Assembly (NCBI GenBank): GCA_964344565.1
Contig: CAYFNT010000007.1
Coordinates: forward strand, 89,577 to 153,576
Source of the DNA: JACNKJ01 sp964344565
GTDB taxonomy: Bacteria > Krumholzibacteriota > Krumholzibacteriia > JACNKJ01
Direction: 5' to 3'
DNA length: 64,000 bases
Shown: positions 18,681 to 25,870 of the stretch, one piece after another
How positions within the stretch are numbered: position 1 is the stretch's first letter
Layout of the letters: each line of letters begins with the position of its first letter
Translations under genes and position numbers: made by a program
The notes under the pieces: model-generated
Database searches by the model: none
Told to the model about the DNA's origin: nothing
Seen by the model: the letters and a program-made list of their open reading frames with translations, nothing else

Positions 18681-19760
18681 ATGGCCAAGCTCGACGAACT
18701 CCGCGAAACCATCGCCCGCCTGGACGGCGAGATTCTCGAACTGATCGCCCTGCGCCTGGAGGCCGCTCGCCAGGTGGGAGAGATCAAGAGCGAGATGCAG
18801 GTGCCCATCCGCGACTTTCCCGTGGAGGCCCGCGTGAAGGATCGCCTGGTCGGCGCCTGCGAGGAGCGGGGCATCGACGCGGAGCTCGGACGGGAGCTGG
18901 CCGTGCTGCTCATCGAGCACGCCGTGCGCCTGCAGACGGGCTTCCGCGACCTGTCCACCAAGAAGGGCTCCGGCCGCGCCCTGGTGGTCGGCGGCCTGGG
19001 CAAGATGGGCGCGTGGATGTCCACCTACCTTCACGCCACCGGACACCACGTTCAGATCTTCGACACGGCCTCCGGCGACAGCGAATTCGAGATCGTGGGC
19101 GATCTCTCCGCCGCCGAGGGCGCCGACATCGTCGTGCTGGCACTGCCCATGCCGGCCATCGCACCCGCCCTTGCGGCCCTCGATCCGGCGAAGGTCACCG
19201 GCCTGGTCTTCGACATCGCCTCGCTGAAGACCCAGTTGGTGGATGCCCTGCGCGACGCGGCGACCCGCGGACTGCGCGTGGCCTCGGTGCACCCCATGTT
19301 CGGCCCGGACGCCGAGCACCTCATCGGGCGCAATCTCATCTTCTGCGACTGCGGCGCCGAGGGAGCGGCGGGCGAGGCCCGCGCACTCTTCGAGGACGTG
19401 GGCGCGAATCTGGTGGAGCTATCGTTGGAGGAGCATGACCGGCAGATGGGCTACGTGCTCGGTCTGGCGCACTTGACGAGCATCCTCTACGCCCAGGTGC
19501 TTGCCGGCAGCGGCCTGAACTTCCGCGAGCTTGGGCGGGTGGCCTCGACCACCTTCGGCAAGCAGAACGCCACGGCCCTGGACGTCATGCGCGAGAACCC
19601 CGATCTTTACTTCGACATCCAGCATCACAACGCGGCCAGTCCCGAACTCGCCTCGCGCCTGCGCGAGGGCCTGGACGAGATCCTCGAGGCCATCGGCTCC
19701 GGCGACCGCGAGCGCTTCCACGCCATCATGGCCGCCGGCCGCGACTACTTCCTGGGCTGA
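18681..19760 (+). CDS. tyrA: Bifunctional chorismate mutase/prephenate dehydrogenase (T-protein)
   Basis: This 359-residue fusion begins with a chorismate mutase domain (residues about 1-85: LDELRETIARLDGEILELIALRLEAARQVGEIK). It then has a prephenate dehydrogenase domain with ALVVGGLGKMGAWMSTYL as NAD loop, LVFDIASLK, SVHPMFGPD and a helical C-terminal dimer region. It carries chorismate to 4-hydroxyphenylpyruvate for tyrosine synthesis. The length and order match the E. coli T-protein. The frame is open upstream, but ATG 18681 with AAAGGAAG is the natural start, right after the lipid kinase stop. Confidence 0.93.
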   Translation: MAKLDELRETIARLDGEILELIALRLEAARQVGEIKSEMQVPIRDFPVEARVKDRLVGACEERGIDAELGRELAVLLIEHAVRLQTGFRDLSTKKGSGRALVVGGLGKMGAWMSTYLHATGHHVQIFDTASGDSEFEIVGDLSAAEGADIVVLALPMPAIAPALAALDPAKVTGLVFDIASLKTQLVDALRDAATRGLRVASVHPMFGPDAEHLIGRNLIFCDCGAEGAAGEARALFEDVGANLVELSLEEHDRQMGYVLGLAHLTSILYAQVLAGSGLNFRELGRVASTTFGKQNATALDVMRENPDLYFDIQHHNAASPELASRLREGLDEILEAIGSGDRERFHAIMAAGRDYFLG

Positions 19761-19906
19761 TCCCACCGTTCACAATTCGGAGTGAACCTGTCCACTTCGT
19801 GGACCCTTCGCGCCTGGTTTCCCGTGTCGGGCGGATCATTGCCCGCGGCACAGCCCCTGCAGTCACCCCACCGCCTCCTCCCTTAACTCTCGATCGGAGG
19901 CGAATC

Positions 19907-20371
19907 ATGACCAAGGCACTTCTCATTCTGGGGTCCATCCTTTTGATGTTTTCGACGACTGCGCTGGCCGGACAGACGGCCGAGACCGACTGGGGACGCG
20001 TGAAGACGCTCTATGGCGGACAGGCCGCCGAAGTCGTGTTCGACCGGGGAGGCTGGGGCACGCTCACACCCGTGGAGCCGACCCTCAGCTCGCCCGAGGA
20101 TCGGGCCCTGTTCATCTACGACATGCTGCTGCTGGCCAGGGATCAGCGTCCAGACCTGGAGATCTGGCAGGACGCGGAGATCATCGAGCTGCTGGACGGC
20201 GGCGAGCGCGGCGCGATCAACTGGATCAAGAAGATCTTCGGCTGGGTGCAGGAACACGTGCAGTTCTCGACGAGCCCCTCGGGCTTCAACTTCTACATCC
20301 GCTGGGACAACGGTTGCTTCGGCCTCTGGAGAAACTGGGACCAGGGCTGGGGCTTCGGGCCCTGCGTCTGA
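19907..20371 (+). CDS. Small secreted protein with N-terminal DWGxxKxLYG motif (1)
   Basis: This 154-residue protein has a clear signal peptide (MTKALLILGSILLMFSTTALAG). Right after the cleavage site comes QTAETDWGRVKTLYGGQ. The rest has no family I recognise; it includes LLLARDQRPDLEIWQDAEIIELLDGG, shared in outline with the next gene, and a Trp/Cys-rich end (NGCFGLWRNWDQGWGFGPCV). CGGAGG precedes ATG 19907; upstream in-frame codons are rejected because the signal peptide starts here. A strong terminator follows, so it is a single-gene unit. Confidence 0.72.
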   Translation: MTKALLILGSILLMFSTTALAGQTAETDWGRVKTLYGGQAAEVVFDRGGWGTLTPVEPTLSSPEDRALFIYDMLLLARDQRPDLEIWQDAEIIELLDGGERGAINWIKKIFGWVQEHVQFSTSPSGFNFYIRWDNGCFGLWRNWDQGWGFGPCV

Positions 20372-20388
20372 TCGGCGACAACGGTGCG

Positions 20389-20414
20389 GGGAGACCTTCG
20401 GGTCTCCCTTTCTT
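20389..20414 (+). terminator. Intrinsic terminator after the 19907 gene
   Basis: GGGAGACC (20389-20396) and GGTCTCCC (20401-20408) form a perfect 8-bp stem closed by a TTCG tetraloop, followed by TTTCTT. This is a textbook Rho-independent terminator located 18 bp after the stop codon. Confidence 0.92.
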
Positions 20415-20437
20415 CACTCCGCCCGTCAGGAGGAAAA

Positions 20438-20821
20438 ATGAAACCTGTGCAAATCTTCGTCATGGCGATGCTTCTCTCGATCCCTGCCTTCGCGGATCGG
20501 GAAGCGAGCATGGACTGGGGCGGCCTGAAGTCGCTCTACGGTGCGGAGCTCGCTGTTCCTCGAGGTGAACTGCTGCTCGATGCGCTTCGCGAGGCTGAGG
20601 ACCGTCGACCGGACCTGCCGGTCTGGAAGGACGCCGAACTGAAGGCCTTGCTGGAGGCCGGCGACCTGGATCGCATACTCGAGCTCTTCATCCTGCCGCT
20701 GCGCATGACCCGGTTCGGATTGTACCCCGAAGGATTCAGCTTCCAGCTCCAGACCCGCTACGGCTGTCTCGAGTTCACCCTGCCCCTCGGATCGGACCAC
20801 TGGATCCTGGACATCTGCTAG
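20438..20821 (+). CDS. Small secreted protein with N-terminal DWGxxKxLYG motif (2)
   Basis: This 127-residue paralogue of the preceding gene has a signal peptide (MKPVQIFVMAMLLSIPAFAD) followed by REASMDWGGLKSLYGAE. The shared middle part reads REAEDRRPDLPVWKDAELKALLEAGDLDRI. A strong AGGAGG site precedes ATG 20438. No known domain is recognised. It lies between the terminator of its paralogue and a secreted 341-residue protein that follows after 12 bp. Confidence 0.72.
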   Translation: MKPVQIFVMAMLLSIPAFADREASMDWGGLKSLYGAELAVPRGELLLDALREAEDRRPDLPVWKDAELKALLEAGDLDRILELFILPLRMTRFGLYPEGFSFQLQTRYGCLEFTLPLGSDHWILDIC

Positions 20822-20833
20822 CAAAGGAAGCCC

Positions 20834-21859
20834 ATGCGCCGCAAGATTCTGCCCTGGATGTTCATCGTTCATCTCGCCGCCGTCCCCGCGGCCTTCGCCT
20901 CGGAGGCCTTGGTTCTCGAGCTGGACCCGGCGGCCTCCCAGCTCGACGACGACAAGCTCGCCGAATTGGGCGCCCTGCTCGCGCGCTTCGAGAAGACCTG
21001 GGCCACCCAGCCCGTGGATTCCCTCTGGCCACTCATGGACGCCGGTCGCGGCTCCCGGCTCTGGACCGTCATGCGCCGGGACAGCCTTCGATACGGCGAC
21101 TGCTTCCGATCGGCCCTGGCCGACTCGGGACGCTATCGGGATTTCCAGGAGCGGGTCTGGCGCTCCCTGCGCCCGCGCCTGCACGGTCTCATGGACTTCG
21201 CCCCCAGGAGAGCCTCCCTCCAGCGCAGCGGCGACGGGGCGAGCCGCACCGTGTTTCTCGATACGCCCATGCTCCTGGGAGGCTCGGAGAATCTCGAGCG
21301 CCACGCCGATCATCCCTTCCTGGGCGAGATCCTCATCCTCTCGCTGCTCTCCCCTCTGGACTGGAAGGATCCGCTCTTCGATTCCTGGCGGCAGGCCGAA
21401 GCGCGGGTGGAGGCTATCCGGTGGCAGGATTTCAAGCCGGGTCATCGCGAGGGCATGGCCTTGCTGCCCGATGTGCGGGACGAGAAAGGCGTCGAAGCCC
21501 AGATCGATTCCCTGTTCAAGGCCGACGAGCGACTGAAGAGCATCGGCTGGCTGAAACGGCGCTTCGTCAAGAAGGCCATGAAGATGGCCATGATGGAATC
21601 GCTGGCCCTGGAGAGCGCCTTCGAGGAATTCGAAAGGCAGGTCCGCGGCGAGTTCGGCGACGCGCCCCGCTGCCCCCTGCCCGGTCGGGCCGTGATGCGC
21701 TTCGTGTTTCTTCGCGAGAACTCCTTCTCCCGAACCTGGCGCCTTGCCCTCTGTCTGCCCAGTTCGGTGCAGGCGGCATCCCATGTGCCCTTGAGCGGCG
21801 AACCGGGCTTCCATCGATGGTACGCGGAGTTCAAGAAGTGGAGAAAGGAGAGCAGCTAG
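20834..21859 (+). CDS. Secreted protein of unknown function
   Basis: This 341-residue protein has a signal peptide (KILPWMFIVHLAAVPAAFAS). The mature part is mostly helical and charged, with DSLWPLMDAGRGSRLWTVMRRDSLRYGDCFRSALADSGRYRDF and a basic tail (KKWRKESS). I recognise no family or catalytic motif. AAAGGAAG lies before the ATG, 12 bp after the preceding small secreted protein, suggesting co-transcription. Its end overlaps the stop of the convergent YgjP-like protease by 4 bp. Confidence 0.65.
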   Translation: MRRKILPWMFIVHLAAVPAAFASEALVLELDPAASQLDDDKLAELGALLARFEKTWATQPVDSLWPLMDAGRGSRLWTVMRRDSLRYGDCFRSALADSGRYRDFQERVWRSLRPRLHGLMDFAPRRASLQRSGDGASRTVFLDTPMLLGGSENLERHADHPFLGEILILSLLSPLDWKDPLFDSWRQAEARVEAIRWQDFKPGHREGMALLPDVRDEKGVEAQIDSLFKADERLKSIGWLKRRFVKKAMKMAMMESLALESAFEEFERQVRGEFGDAPRCPLPGRAVMRFVFLRENSFSRTWRLALCLPSSVQAASHVPLSGEPGFHRWYAEFKKWRKESS

Positions 21860-22581
21860 AAATAGAGTCGAGCACCTTCGTCGCTGAGCCAGCGGCGCGG
21901 AATCTCGAAGTCGGGAAGATGGCGCTCCACCAGAGCCCAGAAAGCGGGCGAGTGATCGAGGTGCACGAAGTGGCAGAGCTCGTGGACCACCACGTAGTCC
22001 AGGGCCTCCGGCGGCGCCATGATCAGTTTCCAGTTGAAGGACAGGTTCCCCGCGCTGCTGCAGCTGCCCCATCGGCTGCGCGTGTCGCGCAGTGTCACCT
22101 TGCGCGGGCGCTTGCCCACCCGTGCGCACCAGTGCTTCACCCGCGCGATGACGATGCGGCGGGCGAGCCGGCGCATCCAGGCCTCGAGCACCTGACGGGC
22201 GTCGGCCTGGCGGGGAAGGTCCACGCGGATGACGCCGTCCCTGGCGAGGATGCGCGCGCGGCGCCTCGCGGGGTCCCGGTGAATCTCGAGGGTCCAGTCC
22301 TCGCCGAGCAGGGGAAGGCTCTCGCCGCTGACGAATCGCCGCTCGGGGTGGCGCTCGAGCCACTCGCGACGCCAGCGCAGCTTGTCGCGGATCCAATCCT
22401 CTTCGCCGCGGAGGGTCTCCTCCACTTCGCGAAGGGGGAAGCGTCGGGGCGTGCGAAGGATCAAGCCCGCACGGGGTTCGACCAGAATGCTCACCTTCCG
22501 ACGGCCCTTGCGCCGCTCGAGGCGGAAGGGCACGTCCCGCCCATCCAGTTCGAAAACGCCTTCTCGGATGTCCACGCTCAT
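21856..22581 (-). CDS. YgjP-like (M48/DUF45) metallopeptidase domain protein
   Basis: This 241-residue protein has the YgjP layout: an N-terminal beta-rich part with RRKVSILVEPRAGLILRTPRR, then DTRSRWGSCSSAGNLSFNWKLIMAP, and the zinc site YVVVHELCHFVHLDHSPAFWALVERHLPD (HExxH plus a downstream His). It is predicted to be a cytoplasmic zinc protease-like protein; the biological role of the family is poorly known. The start at 22581 gives the family's usual length, and an upstream in-frame extension of 109 codons looks like shadow sequence. Confidence 0.9.
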   Translation of the reverse strand: MSVDIREGVFELDGRDVPFRLERRKGRRKVSILVEPRAGLILRTPRRFPLREVEETLRGEEDWIRDKLRWRREWLERHPERRFVSGESLPLLGEDWTLEIHRDPARRRARILARDGVIRVDLPRQADARQVLEAWMRRLARRIVIARVKHWCARVGKRPRKVTLRDTRSRWGSCSSAGNLSFNWKLIMAPPEALDYVVVHELCHFVHLDHSPAFWALVERHLPDFEIPRRWLSDEGARLYF

Positions 22582-22654
22582 GGGCCTACGATAGCCAGAC
22601 TCGCGGCGCTTGTCAGGCGAAGATGCTGGGGCTAGACTCGCCGCGGAGGTGGAG

Positions 22655-23410
22655 ATGCGCCTATCAACGCTGATTCTGGTCCTGGCCCTGGCCTTCGCCG
22701 CGGCCGCCGAGGACTGCGACTCCCTGGTGGACGCCTTCGACAACGCCGCCGCGGCCCGATGCTTCCAGGCGCGGCTCGAGGCGGATCCCGGAAACGCGGA
22801 CCTGCGGATATCCTTCATGCGCGCCCTCATCGACGCGGGGGAAGACGCCGCAGACGCCTCCGCCGAGGCCTGGTATATGGAGGCCCTGGCGGAGTCGGAA
22901 GCCTTCATCGAGAGCGAGGCCGCGAGCGCCGAGGGACACTACTACAAGGCCGTGGCCATGGGTCGCTACGCTCAGTTCCTGGGCGGCAAGAGGAAGGTGT
23001 CCATGGCCCACGACATTCGCGAGAGCGTGGACCGGGCCCTCGCCATGGATCCCGAGCACGCGGAGGCCCTGCTCACCCGGGGCATCTACTTCTACGAACT
23101 GGCCACCCTGAACAAGGCGCTGAGATTCTTCGCGAAGATGCTCTACGGCGGGCTGCCCGAGGGCGGCCTGGACGACGCGCGGCGCGATCTCGAACGGTCG
23201 CTGGAAATCGATCCCGAGAACACCAACACCCTCTACCATCTCGCCCTCGTCGCTCACCGGCAGAAGAAATACGAAGTCTGCGTGGAGTACTGCGAGGCCG
23301 CGTTGAGCCGTCCCGTCACCGACCACCGGGATCCTCACAACCGGGAGCTGGCGAGGGAGCTGCTCGAGAAGGTGTCCAAGAAGGTGAAGACGCGCGGCGC
23401 TCGCCGCTAG
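22655..23410 (+). CDS. Exported TPR protein (RMDN-like)
   Basis: This 251-residue protein has a signal peptide (MRLSTLILVLALAFAAAAE) and TPR repeats, including EGHYYKAVAMGRYAQFLGGKRKVSMAHDIRESVDRAL, DPEHAEALLTRGIYFYELA and DPENTNTLYHLALVAHRQKKYEVCVEYCEAAL. This arrangement resembles the regulator-of-microtubule-dynamics TPR group found in many bacterial lipoproteins and periplasmic proteins. The protein-protein partner is unknown. GGAGGTGGAG precedes ATG 22655. Its stop overlaps the stop of the sirtuin gene by 4 bp. Confidence 0.78.
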   Translation: MRLSTLILVLALAFAAAAEDCDSLVDAFDNAAAARCFQARLEADPGNADLRISFMRALIDAGEDAADASAEAWYMEALAESEAFIESEAASAEGHYYKAVAMGRYAQFLGGKRKVSMAHDIRESVDRALAMDPEHAEALLTRGIYFYELATLNKALRFFAKMLYGGLPEGGLDDARRDLERSLEIDPENTNTLYHLALVAHRQKKYEVCVEYCEAALSRPVTDHRDPHNRELARELLEKVSKKVKTRGARR

Positions 23411-24111
23411 CGGGCCAGTTCGCTCATCATCTCGCTGGCCCTGCCTCGGAGGCTGTGGGCGTAGAGCCCCGAGAGCGGCGTCTCCTCCGGATTGATCTCG
23501 ATGGTCATGGCTCCGGCCCGCATGGCGATGATGGGCATCTCCGCCGCGGGATAGACCACCCCCGACGTTCCGATGCTCACCAGACAGTCGCATTCCTCGA
23601 TGGCCAGAACCGCCGCCTCGATGACGCGCATGTCGAGCATGTCCTCGAACCAGACCAGGTCCGGACGCCACCAGTGTCCGCACTCGCAGTGCTTGGGCTC
23701 CAGGGGCAGGTTGAAGTCTTCCTTGCTCGCGCCGCAGGCATCGCATCGCACCCGCCAGAGGCTGCCGTGCAGTTCGATCACGCCGCCGGCTCCCGCGCGC
23801 TGATGAAGGCCGTCGATGTTCTGGGTGACCACTCCTGTGCCGGGACGGGCGGCCTGGATCTCCGCGATGAGTTCGTGGGCCAGGTTGGGCTCGCAGTCGG
23901 CGAGGGAGGCGCGGCGCTCGTCATGCCAGGTCCAGACCTTGGCCGGATCCCGATCGAAGGCGCTCTGGCAGGCGTATTCCCGATAGTCGTACTTGCCCCA
24001 GACGCCGCCGTCGCCGCGATAGGTGGGAATGCCGCTCTCGGCGCTGAGACCCGCGCCGGTGAAGAACACGACGCGTTCGAATTCGCGGAGGCGGGGAAGT
24101 TCAGGGTCCAT
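23407..24111 (-). CDS. NAD-dependent protein deacylase, sirtuin (CobB/SIR2)
   Basis: This 234-residue Sir2 enzyme shows all key motifs: FTGAGLSAESGIPTYRG, VVTQNIDGLHQRAG, the catalytic His in ELHGSLW, four zinc Cys (CDAC and CEC), SIGTSGVVYPAA and EINPEETPL. It removes acyl groups from lysines using NAD+. Its start overlaps the end of the VanY-like gene by 11 bp, so it is the last gene of a unit with the peroxidase-like and peptidase genes. Confidence 0.95.
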   Translation of the reverse strand: MDPELPRLREFERVVFFTGAGLSAESGIPTYRGDGGVWGKYDYREYACQSAFDRDPAKVWTWHDERRASLADCEPNLAHELIAEIQAARPGTGVVTQNIDGLHQRAGAGGVIELHGSLWRVRCDACGASKEDFNLPLEPKHCECGHWWRPDLVWFEDMLDMRVIEAAVLAIEECDCLVSIGTSGVVYPAAEMPIIAMRAGAMTIEINPEETPLSGLYAHSLRGRASEMMSELAR

Positions 24112-24724
24112 GAAGGTCTCCCGGTTCGGGCTGTTTGGGGCGATACCGAGGTTCCCGCCAACGCCAGTGCCAGGGCTCCCAGGGGAAGCGCTGGGTGGGA
24201 TCGCGAGGATAGGTCTCGTAGTAGCCGAATTCCCAGGCGTGCTTCTTGAGCCAGAGGTAGGCCGGATTGCTGGAATAGGCGCCGCCGAGAGTCAGGTCCA
24301 CGGTGGTGCCGAGCATGTGTTCGGAATAGCCCGGAGGCGCGACGCTCCAGGTGATCTCCTCGAAGACGCGCCCGGCGTCGAGTCGCTTCTGGATGAGTCC
24401 GCGTTGAGTCTCCACGCTGCGATAGGCCGAGTTGGCGATGAGGATCAGCCCGTCGCGGCGGGCGGCCTCGGCCATGGCAAGGAAGGCGTCACGGGCGGGA
24501 CGGCGCAGGTAGAGCGTGCGGCCTGCCTCGCAAAGGCTGTCCGGCAGGGGCGCGAGATCCTCGGGGCGCGACGCGTCGGCGAGGCCCATGCGCAGGCCGC
24601 GCCACTGCTCGGTGACCGCGAAGAGACTGTCCCCCACCTGGACGCTGTCCGGCCAGCCCATGGCGAGGGCGGCCGAGGCGGCCAGCAGCGAGACCAGGAA
24701 CAGATCAATCGCAGGTCTTCTCAA
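24101..24724 (-). CDS. VanY/M15-family D-Ala-D-Ala carboxypeptidase, exported
   Basis: This is a protein of about 207 residues with an N-terminal hydrophobic signal (IDLFLVSLLAASAALAMG) and the M15B zinc-peptidase motifs SAYRSVETQ, GYSEHMLGTTVDLT, WEFGYYETYP and EPWHWRW. It trims the terminal D-Ala of peptidoglycan peptides in the periplasm. No ATG suits the signal peptide. TTG 24724 has AGGAGG three bases upstream and overlaps the end of the preceding gene; GTG 24745 is the alternative, so the start is uncertain. The stop overlaps the sirtuin start. Confidence 0.85.
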   Translation of the reverse strand: MRRPAIDLFLVSLLAASAALAMGWPDSVQVGDSLFAVTEQWRGLRMGLADASRPEDLAPLPDSLCEAGRTLYLRRPARDAFLAMAEAARRDGLILIANSAYRSVETQRGLIQKRLDAGRVFEEITWSVAPPGYSEHMLGTTVDLTLGGAYSSNPAYLWLKKHAWEFGYYETYPRDPTQRFPWEPWHWRWREPRYRPKQPEPGDLHGP

Positions 24725-25271
24725 AACCCTCCTCGAGCTCGACACCCAAGGCCAGCACGTTGCGGTTGACGAAGTTGAAATAGGAGGCGACCAGGGTCGT
24801 CTGAAGTATCTGGCGGTCGTCCAGGCCGGCCGCGCGCAGGTCTTCGACGTCCTCATCGCCGAGGCCGCTCGGCTCCAAAGTCGTTCGCTCGGCCCAGCGC
24901 AGCACGGCGAGATCGCGGGCCTCGTGTGAGGCGGCGAGGGCCTTCCAGTCGCGGGCCTTCAGGGCCTCCAGGTCGGCGCCAGGATCGAGCCTTCTCAGGG
25001 CCTCGCCGTGATGGGCAAGGCAGTAGTCGCAGCGGTTGCAGGCGCTCACCACCACGGCGATGGCCTCCAGCAGCTTGCGGCGCAGGCCCGTTTCGCGGCT
25101 TTGAAGCATGAGGTCGGCGTAGAGATCTAAATGGGCCTTCATGGAGCTGGGAAGCAGCGACTGCACCGCGAGCACCTCCGACACGCCTCCCCGCTTCTCC
25201 TCCAGCTCGCCATAGATGTCCCGCAGTTCGCCCTCGGCTTCATGGGGCGGAATGATGGATATGCGTGCCAT
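24705..25271 (-). CDS. Peroxidase-related carboxymuconolactone decarboxylase-family protein
   Basis: This 188-residue protein of the AhpD-like fold carries the redox motif ACNRCDYCLAHHGEAL (CxxC plus His) near residues 77-85. An N-terminal PPHEAEGELRDIYGELEEK and a C-terminal VASYFNFVNRNVLALGVELEE match the uncharacterised peroxidase-related group. It probably reduces hydroperoxides through the CxxC pair. It is the first gene of the operon with the VanY-like peptidase and the sirtuin. Confidence 0.88.
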   Translation of the reverse strand: MARISIIPPHEAEGELRDIYGELEEKRGGVSEVLAVQSLLPSSMKAHLDLYADLMLQSRETGLRRKLLEAIAVVVSACNRCDYCLAHHGEALRRLDPGADLEALKARDWKALAASHEARDLAVLRWAERTTLEPSGLGDEDVEDLRAAGLDDRQILQTTLVASYFNFVNRNVLALGVELEEGFEKTCD

Positions 25272-25333
25272 GTTCCTCCTGGTCCAGGAAGAATGCTTGA
25301 TTCGCCCCTCGGAGTGAATCAGAATTCCCTCAC

Positions 25334-25870
25334 ATGGAATGTTATCGGGAATATCCGCGGAGCATCCCCGTTCTCACGGGCATCCTCTCGGTGGTCTACC
25401 TGCTCGCCGGGCTCACGCTTCTGCTGGGCCTCAACCGCTGGGCCGCCTTGGGCTTCGCACTGCTCTATCTTCTCGTGCAGCTCTGGGACTATCCCCACCA
25501 CGCGTGCAAGAACTGTTACTACCGCGGACGGCTCTGCATCTCCTTCAAGGGCAAGTGGGCGGCGGTGGTGCTCGGCCGCGGCGACGAAGCGGCATTCCAC
25601 AAGGGCATGAAGCGCGCCATGAAGGGCATCTACGTGCTCTGGATCTATCCCTTCGTCACGCTCATCGTGGCGCAGGTCTTCTGGCGTCCGGTGAAGATCA
25701 ACGACCTGCTGCTGGCCGCCATCCTCATCGCGCTGATGCTCATGCGCCAGCTCATGCGCAAGAGCCTCGGCTGCCGGACCTGCATGATGCGCGATGTCTG
25801 CCCCAACGTGGGGCCCGACCGGCGACGCGGCGTGAAGGTGGGAACGGAGTCGCCCGCGGGAAGCCGCTAG
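25334..25870 (+). CDS. Membrane protein with CxxC clusters, unknown function
   Basis: This 178-residue protein has about four hydrophobic segments (IPVLTGILSVVYLLAGLTLLLG; WAALGFALLYLLVQLW; GIYVLWIYPFVTLIVAQVF; DLLLAAILIALMLMR). Cys clusters flank the membrane parts: HHACKNCYYRGRLC in the loop and CRTCMMRDVCPN at the C-terminus. The clusters could bind metal or take part in redox chemistry. I recognise no family. No strong ribosome-binding site is visible. The stop overlaps that of the convergent large fusion gene by 4 bp. Confidence 0.72.
   Translation: MECYREYPRSIPVLTGILSVVYLLAGLTLLLGLNRWAALGFALLYLLVQLWDYPHHACKNCYYRGRLCISFKGKWAAVVLGRGDEAAFHKGMKRAMKGIYVLWIYPFVTLIVAQVFWRPVKINDLLLAAILIALMLMRQLMRKSLGCRTCMMRDVCPNVGPDRRRGVKVGTESPAGSR

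Noticed and set aside
19768..19804. Two small hairpins (GTTCAC/GTGAAC and GTCCAC/GTGGAC) after tyrA as a terminator or riboswitch.
   Set aside because: The stems are 6 bp, no T run follows, and no known RNA motif matches.
22582..22908. N-terminal extension of the YgjP-like protease.
   Set aside because: It is Ser/Ala/Arg-rich shadow sequence antisense to the TPR gene; the family length fits the start at 22581.
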